A DNA stretch of 29,145 bases. Source: Oehlia diaphana (lineage: Eukaryota > Glomeromycota > Glomeromycetes > Glomerales > Glomeraceae). Positions within the stretch are counted from its first letter, which is position 1. Each line of letters opens with the position of its first letter. The DNA is taken from the NCBI GenBank assembly GCA_003833135.1, contig QZLH01000305.1, positions 56,558 to 85,702 of the forward strand, written 5' to 3'. Under the pieces are notes generated by a model, which searched no databases, was not told the DNA's origin, and saw only the letters and a program-made list of their open reading frames with translations. The position numbers were made by a program, and so were the translations under genes. This document shows, piece by piece, positions 21,785 to 29,145 of the stretch.

Positions 21785-21956
21785 TTAATTTGTGTTTTGT
21801 TGTACAAATAGTTTTTCACGTGAATCTATTTAATCTTTTAATCATAGGAGCTTCCGATGTTGATCAGAATCGTGTTACAAACAATAGGATTCGATATTTA
21901 TATGAAGGAGTTACAAGCTCATTCTATTTTCTTTTCTTTTCTTTATCCGTAATAAT
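21785..21956. promoter_or_regulatory. Shared intergenic region of two divergent hydrolases
   Basis: Only 172 bp separate the two start codons, so both promoters and 5' leaders must lie here or overlap the genes. The region holds CACGTG, a perfect E-box for bHLH factors, at 21817-21822. It also holds TTTTGTTGTACAAAT at 21795-21809, whose TTGTACAA core matches the thrice-repeated motif at 3530-4632. A pyrimidine-rich run (TTTTCTTTTCTTTTC) precedes the + strand start. A shared bidirectional promoter is inference from spacing. Confidence 0.55.
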
Positions 21957-23054
21957 ATGGGGAAATTCTATTCCAAACAAACTAATATATGGACGAAATC
22001 ACGATCAGCAAAAGAATTACCAGTATATCCTCATTTAACAATATCAAATTTTCCTAAAAACGAAGGAGAAACTATAATACTTAAGGATGGTAGATCATTA
22101 GGATTTAAAGAATATAATTTTAAACATATAACTCAACATCCAATTACAAATAATTTAAATAAAGAACATGTAATATTATTAATTCCTGGATTACCTTGTA
22201 CAAGATTCTTTTGCCATCCACAAGTTCTCTCTTCTTTAGAATTTCATCAACAACAAGAACCAAAAAATCCCAGTAACATGTCGACAGAATCATTAAATTC
22301 TTATACATTACAAATTAAATTATATGTATTAGAGAGACCAGGTATTGGCTTATCAACTTTTGCTAAAAGATCATTTTTGGAATTTTCTCAAGATATTAAA
22401 GAATTTTGTGATCAAAAAAAAATTGAAAATTGTTCCTTAATCGCATACTCTGCTGGTGGTCCATATGGATTAGCTGCTGCTTATTCTTTAGGAAAATCTA
22501 CTGATAATTCCAGTAAACCTTTAATTACGAAAACGGCTATTATTAGTTCAATTGCACCTTATAATGCACCTAATCTCACTAGTAATATGCCCTTGAAATT
22601 AAAATTTGCTTGGTGGTTAACAAAAAATTGGACTGGATTATTATCATTAATAGCAAGAATGGAATCAAATGCAGTTATGAAAGACCCAGTTAAAGCAAGT
22701 AGAGAAGGTCGTAGCGATGCACCTCAATCAGATATTGAATGTATCGAAAATATAAAAGGCGTTGAAGAAATGTTTATTGAAAGTTCACTAGAAATGTATT
22801 CAAGAGGTCAGATTGAAACTGAATGTTATGAATATTCTTTATGGGGAAAAGATTGGGGTTTTCAATTAAATGAAATCAATGGTGGTGTAAAATGTAAAGT
22901 TTGGCATGGTGAAGAAGATAGTGGAACGACTATATCTATGGGTAAATATATCGCATTACAAATTCCTGGTTGTGAAGCTAGTTTTGTTGAAGAAAAAGGT
23001 CATTTACTTTATTTTGAAGTTTGGAATGATATTGTTGATTGGTTGATTACTTAA
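21957..23054 (+). CDS. Alpha/beta hydrolase, intronless
   Basis: An intact 365-aa protein. A basic N-terminus is followed by ILLIPGLPCTRFFCHP (75-88, oxyanion loop), then VLERPGIGLS, then the nucleophile elbow AYSAGG with Ser165. A cap-like insertion of about 120 residues (WWLTKNWTGLLSLIARM and onward) follows, then VWHGEEDS with Asp321 and EEKGHLLYF with His349. The order and spacing are those of the alpha/beta hydrolase fold (AB_hydrolase_1 type); the substrate cannot be told from sequence. No signal peptide or clear membrane span is present. The ATG is the first in frame before the conserved part. An AATAAA lies about 110 bp after the stop. It is divergent from, and a different subfamily to, the minus-strand hydrolase, so the pair is not a recent duplication. 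Confidence 0.9.
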   Translation: MGKFYSKQTNIWTKSRSAKELPVYPHLTISNFPKNEGETIILKDGRSLGFKEYNFKHITQHPITNNLNKEHVILLIPGLPCTRFFCHPQVLSSLEFHQQQEPKNPSNMSTESLNSYTLQIKLYVLERPGIGLSTFAKRSFLEFSQDIKEFCDQKKIENCSLIAYSAGGPYGLAAAYSLGKSTDNSSKPLITKTAIISSIAPYNAPNLTSNMPLKLKFAWWLTKNWTGLLSLIARMESNAVMKDPVKASREGRSDAPQSDIECIENIKGVEEMFIESSLEMYSRGQIETECYEYSLWGKDWGFQLNEINGGVKCKVWHGEEDSGTTISMGKYIALQIPGCEASFVEEKGHLLYFEVWNDIVDWLIT

Positions 23055-23412
23055 TAATTTGAGAGATTGTTTTGAATGTTTATGATGTTTATGATCATAA
23101 TTAGAAATAATAATTAATTTAATAATTTAAAATTTTGGAGTTTTTCATATTTCATATCTTCTGAAATAAATTAAATTTTGAGAATTGTTAAAGTCTATCC
23201 TGATACCTGTTACATTCTTATATTCTTTAATCTTAAACATGTAGTTGTAAGAGCCTTGGTCAAAGATTATAAAGTTATCATTTGAATATTAGCGAATATT
23301 TATTTTTTTTTAAATGGTTGACGCCAAGTTTAACTCTTTGCTCATGTATTATATAACTAAATATAAATTATAAAATAAATATTTGGTATTTATTAGCTCT
23401 GTAATAATAATT
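23055..23412. other. Gene-free 3' flank
   Basis: AT-rich DNA holding the likely 3' untranslated region of the hydrolase, with GAAATAAATT at about 23162-23171. Nothing else is recognisable before the short transposon at 23415. Confidence 0.55.
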
Positions 23413-23414
23413 TA

Positions 23415-23773
23415 CAGTCGACTCTGGATATAACGAACCATCTGGGTTTAGTTCGGTTCAGAGTGAATTCGTTATATAATATACCGAACTAGTTTTCTTC
23501 AGGTATTTAGGCCAAATTTGTAATTCTGGCCAGAATTATGGCCAGTACTATAAATTTGGCCTGGATTACTATATAGTTAGTTACATGACCGTTCGTTATT
23601 GAAAGTATAAAGTTAGAGCTCATTTCAAATGGGCTGGCTATATAGTATTTTATTATAAAAGTTCATTATATCTGATATGTAAAATTATTTATAAAAAATC
23701 AGTTCTGAAAATTCTGGTTCAACATAACAAGAATTTTGGTACAAATAGTTTCATTATAACCAAGAATCTAGAT
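23415..23773. mobile_element. Short pogo-like element, right end worn
   Basis: The left end CAGTCGACTCTGGATATAAC follows a TA at 23413-23414 and is typical of pogo/Tigger-type MITEs; it shares the GATATAACG block with the element at 14558. Internal words GTTCGGTTCAGAGTG and TTCGTTATATAA are characteristic of such ends. The right end, TTCATTATAACCAAGAATC, pairs with the left end only approximately, and its last bases and TA are mutated. No coding sequence is present. Confidence 0.6.
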
Positions 23774-24031
23774 CAAAAAAAAATCCTAAAGATCAAAAAT
23801 ACTAAAAATTATTAATAACTATAATAAAAAATCTGTTAACTATTATTCCAGCATTTAAAAATTAATTTATTTGATTTTTTTTTTTTTATTAACTATTACA
23901 TATTTATTAAAGAACAAGTTAAGCAAAAAAAAAATATATAAAAGTACATATTGGAACTACCTAATTCTAAATATTAATAAACTACTCATCATCCCATTTT
24001 GGGACTATACATATGTACAGTTAGGCAGTAC

Positions 24032-25307
24032 TAGGGATGTTAAAGGTTCCAGGTTCATGAACTTAAACCTGAAACTCAATTCCATTTTTGGAACTATATG
24101 TAAACTAAGTTTGTAATTAGTTCAACCAATCATAAATGCAGATTTACATATAAAAATAAATTATATAAATATATTATATGATAATCAAGTGAAGTGATAA
24201 ATTGATAATCAGTCATTTGATTATTTAAAAGTTGATCTAATGCATTTAAAAAAAATTTTACGTGTTATCATGACTATTAAAGATAAAGTTAACCATAGCA
24301 GAAACCAGCCAATTATAACAATTAAGAGCTGAGATACTAGGTGAACTTGATAAAAATAAGAATAATTTATATAGTGAAGAGGAAGAAGAAAATATTAATG
24401 AAGACGAAAACTTAAATAACAAAAAGAGTTCTGCTTAGAACTATTTTAAATTACAAATTTCTGGGAAAAAAATATGTAAAAATTGTTCTCAAGAATATGA
24501 TAAAAAGATGGGAATATCAACTTTAAAGAAACATCTTTATTATAAACATAATATTATTATAGATAAAATTAAAAATACTCAAACAACTTTGAATTTTTCT
24601 AGAGTTGATCCATGGCCAATTACCAAACAGCAGGTGCGAAATATAGCTTTTGTAGATTGAATAATCTCTGACCTACAACCATTTAAAATTATTAAAAATC
24701 CCATTTTGTTTATATATTTAAAATATTTGATCCAAGATATCAAATTTCTAACTGACAGAATTTAAAGGAAATGGTTGTAAATAAATTTAATACAATTAAA
24801 AAAAATATTAGTGCATTTATGGCTCAAATTCCAGAAAAAATCGTGCTTACAGCTGATATATGAACGAGTAAATTTACAAATGATACATTTCTTGGCTTCA
24901 CTGTCCATTATATTGATCAGAAATGAAAGTTGCAGAATTTCTTATTAGATATTATATCCTTTACTAAACAGCATACTGGAATTAATATTGCAACATTAAT
25001 TAATAATGTTTTAAATGATTCTAATCTTTAAGAAAAAACTTTGGCTTTTACAACTGATAATAAATCGGCTATAATTATATGTGGAAGAATACTTGGACAA
25101 CAATTGATTACTCAACTTGATTCTCAAAATTTTAAATATTACTGTTGTGTCACCCATATTCTTAATCTTGCTGCACAACAAGAACTTGAAATGATATCAG
25201 ATGAAGTTATTAAAGTACGAAAATTAATGAATAAAATTAAGCATTCAATAGTAATTAGCGATCAGTTAAAAATTTGTTTTGCTTTTTTATATAATATTTT
25301 AATCTAA
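24032..25307 (+). mobile_element. hAT transposon, 5' part only
   Basis: The sequence TAGGGATGTTAAAGGTTCC at 24032 looks like the tip of an hAT element. A further inverted pair, GGTTCATGAACTTAAACCTG, lies just inside. The transposase remnant begins about 240 bp later and stops abruptly near 25307. Beyond that there is only AT-rich DNA and then the 3' end of another pseudogene. The matching right end is not found, so the element is truncated. The preceding 8 bp (GGCAGTAC) may be one half of the target duplication. Confidence 0.65.
24270..25307 (+). pseudogene. hAT transposase pseudogene, C-terminus missing
   Basis: Two frames joined by one frameshift near 24769. An acidic N-terminus (EEEEENINEDEN) leads to a BED zinc finger with Cys at 24475 and 24484 and His at 24532 and 24547 (C-x2-C...H-x4-H). 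Then come SRVDPWPITKQQV and, after the frameshift, the RNase H-like core. This has TADI (first catalytic Asp just before 24861), TNDTFLGFTVHYID, FTTDNKSA (second Asp) and CVTHILNLAAQQELE. The C-terminal half with the catalytic Glu and the hAT dimerisation domain is absent. Stops at 24436, 24658, 24861, 24924 and 25029 sit where the family has Trp or a Gln-like codon, so single G-to-A or C-to-T changes explain them. Confidence 0.85.
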
Positions 25308-25496
25308 TAAAAATTTGTAAAAAATAAATTTTAATATATAAATTTTTTTAAATATATTTTTTACTTATTTTGCAAATTTATTTAAGATATTTAACAAATT
25401 TTAAGGGGATTTTTTTTATGTAATAATAACATAATAAATCAGATTTATTATAATTTCTGCAAAAATTATAAACGTGTTATATGTATTATGCATAAT

Positions 25497-28400
25497 TTTT
25501 ATTTGATAAAATAGAGCCAAGTCTGCATATTAGTACTTGCTTGTGCACCTGATATTACACCAGTTATAATAATACTGCTAGATAAACCTTTACTACCCTC
25601 AAATGGTTTTCATAATATAATCTCTTCTTGAACTAGACTACGAATAACTAAATCAGTCAAGGTTAATTGAACTAAGTCTTTAGTTTTCAATACTTTTCTT
25701 TTCTCGGTTGGATATACGGGCAGAGTATCCCAATTTTTTTATTTTATTTTTGTGGTTTTATCACCTCTAAACTATACTTTTGTTAAAATGACAAAATACT
25801 AATTAAATTTATTTTGACAGACGTAATGTATTTTGACAGACATAATTAATTCATAATAATTTTATAATAAATAGTGAATTGGTTCATTCGCCAAAATATG
25901 ACATAATTAATTAGCAGAGAAGTATACTCTAAACACATCTATCACATCTTCTGGACCAATTTGCTCACCTATTTCCTGTGTAAGATATTTTACCACTTCT
26001 AATAATTTTATGATTTCTTTCTTGCCATCAAGTAGTTTTAGCTTATCAGCAATTCAATTAACACAATTGTTGCATATTTCACATACAGGTAGTTTTTGCT
26101 CATTTGACCATGCTTGATATTGCTAAATTAGCTGTTATCAGCATTCATACTGTGAATTACAATAGTAAAAGATCCCAAAAATTTTTCTGGCAACATGTTT
26201 AAGCTCATTGATCAATCTTTGATTTTTGATATTAGTATTTGTGATAATAGATGCACTATTTACAATAACAAAAAGAGATTTTTTTCAAATATATTTTATT
26301 TTTTTGGGTAATATATAATAAAAAAATATTCTTTATTACTGACATTTCCTGATACTCTGCTATTATAGAATAATTTGTATGAATATTCTTTTTACTATAA
26401 AAAATAAAATGTGTTATCGTATTTCTATTACAATCTGCACATCCTACTTCCTGAATAAGACTAGCTATAAAAACGCAAATAATATTATTAGAATACCATA
26501 AGAAATAAAAATTAAGTTTATATACATACTCATACTTATTAGTGCTTTCACATGAATCATCACTCATACATTACTTGAATTTATACCCATTCCAAATGCA
26601 GATGTCGCAATTATTATTTGTATATTATTTGATTTCCAATTGCTTATTGCTATCCCTCTTTTGTTATCATGTAAACCGCCATGAAAGTAATCTACAGTCG
26701 ATTACAGATACATCATTCAAGTTTTTCTGTAACTTGTTATACAAATATTCACAGCTAAAATGTGTTGCACAATATACAATAATGCGTCTAAATAAATTTG
26801 CATTGATAATACTTATAATTTCAGTAATATATTGATCTCAGATTTCTTTTCTTTTTTGCACATTGAAGATTATATCTGATCGATGACTTGTAAAACCACA
26901 GATTAATGCAAAATTATTTTCTTTAATATTTAAGTTTGTACAGATTTCATCCACTTCTGATTGTGTACATGTTGCTATAAGTAGTATAATCAGAGCTAAG
27001 TTCTAACACTGTTTTAACATTTAAAGTCATCTTCAAGCCTCCCTATAATATAAAATAACCATCAGTAATTAATCATCTTTCATACTAACATTAATTTTTA
27101 TTATCATACCTAAAATCCTGATATAATAGGATATAATATGTCTTATCAATTACAAATTGAACCTTTTTCTTTTCATATAGTTGTGTAATAAATCTACAAA
27201 ATCCTTCATTAGATGCTAATTTTTTGGGGTAATAAACAGAATCTTTATCAATCCACATGCTATTTCTTCAAAAATTTTTTCCTGGATGTTTGTGTTCTAT
27301 GCTATATTTACATATAATGTAGCACATGAGATACCTGCATTTATAAGTTCTTGCTGAAAATAAAAACAAAAAAAAACTATAAGTATAGAAATATAATATT
27401 AAATTATAACTAAGTTCTGGCCTTTTGATTATCTATAAGCACTTTGAGAAGACTAAAAATAATCGTTAATTCTTTAAAACAAATAGCTGACAAGGCATAA
27501 TATAAAGTTTTGCTTTCACCAGTTTTCATGGATACAAATGTATCCTTACCACCCAAATAAATAATAATTGCTTCTATTTCTCTTCTTGAAAATTATCAAA
27601 TTCAAAGCTCTTTCTTGTGGCAAGTGATATTAGAGTTTCTATGTTAGTAGGCAGCTCTGGTTGTTATTCTTTAGGTATATATTTATTATTAATAATTTGT
27701 TTCCACAAACTTGCATCCACATAAAATGAACATATATCATACAATCCACATGCACTTTTCTTCACAAATGCATGGCATGCAACACATTTTACTTTTACAT
27801 CAAAATCTTTTAAAATATCACTAAATAATGGCCAAAATATATCTCTGTTCAGGTATTTTGCTTTTGTAAGATACTAATTCCTATAAATATTTTAAATAAG
27901 TATTTTGTAATATCTAAGTATAAGACACAATATAATATTATCTTATTAAAATCAAAGCCAGCAAGTTCCTTTCTATCATTTGCAAATTTTTCTTTTCTTA
28001 CTTTATTTCATTGTTGAATTATACTACGATTTTTATGAACATTCTGAACATTCTAAAATCTTTCCCTTAGAAAAATTCAGTATATTGTATATGTCAAAAT
28101 ATGAAAAATCCTTTTTAGTGGTTGCTGTATAGACTTTAAAAATCATAACATCTAGTCTATCATTTTGATCAAGAACTGCTAATGCATGCTGAGTACTATA
28201 AGAACCCCAATAGTCAATACGTTTATCTAAATATTTAAGAATTTTTCTGTTGAATATTTCGTTATGCAAAATGCGAAGTGTAGTTACAAGTTCTTGGCCA
28301 TATGGTACATAAAAAATTGTGGTAATTACACTCTGAAAATTCTCAATTTCAGTTTGGGTATAATTTTTTAGAGTTAGATTTTGTAACTGCAGTTCTAGAT

Positions 28401-28960
28401 TATCCTTTATCCAACAAACGTCACTCCAGCATATACTATGATCATCAAGTAAATGTCAAATCAGAACTTCAACTTGTATATGTCTTATTTCCTTCTCGTT
28501 TAGTGCATTATTCTGGTTAAGTTATTTTCTCAGCCCAGCACTGAATATACAAGAATTGAAATATCTTATAATATGCTGTTTAAAAGAGTGTTAACGTGAA
28601 TATTAAGTTTTTACTGTTGATATAAAATAATAGTTTTAGTTATTTAATACTAAAAAAAATGATTTATAAAACAGTATATTTACACAATTTTTTAATATTT
28701 TTACTAACATGCTTCAGATCAAATATGCAGCTTACTGCAGGAATGCATGTCAAAGTTCAATTAGTTTCTAGATCACTATCATTCACGCATACATGTAAGG
28801 TAAAGTCTGTTTTTTTTAATATAGATATGATATCATTGAGTAACATAAGCAGAATCGCATGTTCTATTTGCTTTGACATTCCATCAAAATTTTCTTTATA
28901 AACTATTTTTGAAGAATCATTTTTAGATTTACGTATTAAATGAGAATTTTCACTGTATGA
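25497..28960 (-). pseudogene. RecQ-type helicase pseudogene, frameshifted
   Basis: Protein-like sequence runs along the whole minus strand with several stops and frame changes. The N-terminal third (28960-28030) is an unassigned domain (includes QIEHAILLMLLNDIISILKK and LRILHNEIFNRKILKYLDK). A Cys-containing stretch VKCVACHAFVKKSACG follows. The helicase core has motif I as KTGESKT (27506-27526) and motif II as IDKTYY (27133-27153) where DEAHC is expected. Next are TATCTQSEV-like sequence, FHGGLHDNKRG, TSAFGMGINSS and motif VI as QEVGCADCNR (26424-26453) where QxxGRxGR is expected. A zinc-binding RQC-like CEICNNC lies at 26063-26083. RecQ enzymes unwind DNA 3'-5' with ATP; this copy has lost the key residues. 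It is truncated or begins beyond the right side of the window. Confidence 0.85.
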
Positions 28961-29050
28961 AATCCAATTACAGGTTGATAATTATACCCTAGTAAATAAA
29001 TTTAAATAAATTTTGTTTAATAATTGATTTTATCACAGGTCAAATGAAAA

Positions 29051-29145
29051 AAAATCGGATTTATCTATTTTAAAATAGGATTTCCGATTTTTGGCTATTT
29101 TAGTATAGAATTGCCAATTTTTGGCTATTTTTAATAACATTTCCG
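29051..29145. repeat. 30-bp tandem repeat running off the window
   Basis: Units begin at 29051, 29081, 29111 and 29141 with an exact 30-bp step. The core is TTCCGATTTTTGGCTATTTT, with variants ATCGGATTTATCTATTTT and TGCCAATTTTTGGCTATTTT. At least 3.2 copies are present and the array continues past the window's right end. Confidence 0.85.

Noticed and set aside
26542..26835. 97-codon + strand frame
   Set aside because: It is antisense to RecQ motifs IV and V, which are clearly recognisable on the minus strand.
28659..28901. 80-codon + strand frame
   Set aside because: The minus strand carries the N-terminal domain of the RecQ-type pseudogene here with more protein-like composition.

Overview
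The window is about three-quarters A+T, with long homopolymer runs, spliceosomal introns of 80-90 bp (GT...AG) and only two intact protein genes. Everything else is decayed transposon and gene debris. The base composition, intron size, and presence of Tc1, pogo-like, hAT and expanded RecQ-type helicase families suggest a repeat-rich fungal nuclear genome. An arbuscular mycorrhizal fungus (Rhizophagus-like, Glomeromycotina) fits best, but that is inference, not a database match.

Layout. 1-6032: AT-rich DNA with no convincing gene. It has a TATA/MCB promoter-like patch near 2150-2215, several short tandem repeats and a thrice-repeated TTGTACAA motif. 6033-8930: exon-like fragments of a dead, unrecognised gene on the + strand. 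9405-18141: an accessory block built by repeated transposition. It holds a 184-bp tandem repeat interrupted by a TA-inserting pogo-like element (10635-12440). That element has itself been filled with two inverted copies of a ~0.7-kb element, here called E. A third E copy lies at 13789-14486 and a worn fourth at 9405-9968. Next come a second TA-flanked short element (14558-15113) and a foldback element (15681-18141), whose right arm is split by a complete but dead Tc1 transposon (16412-18077). 18457-20453: fragments of another unrecognised gene, interrupted by two tandem ~120-bp hairpins (20110-20351), one capped by a GC-rich UUCG-type loop.

20787-23054 is the only healthy part. Two alpha/beta hydrolase genes are arranged head to head with 172 bp between start codons: a three-exon gene on the - strand (275 aa) and an intronless gene on the + strand (365 aa). 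Both keep a full Ser-Asp-His set. 23415-23773 is another short pogo-like element. 24032-25307 is the 5' part of an hAT transposon with a BED finger and a truncated transposase. 25497-28960 on the - strand is a large RecQ-type helicase pseudogene.

The strongest cross-cutting signal is the way the mobile genes died. In the Tc1, hAT and RecQ-type sequences nearly all premature stops and lost catalytic residues can be read as G:C to A:T transitions, many at CpG or CpA. The hydrolase pair shows no such damage. This suggests cytosine-methylation-driven or RIP-like decay directed at repeats. The transposon genes do not cooperate with the hydrolases; they are simply neighbours.
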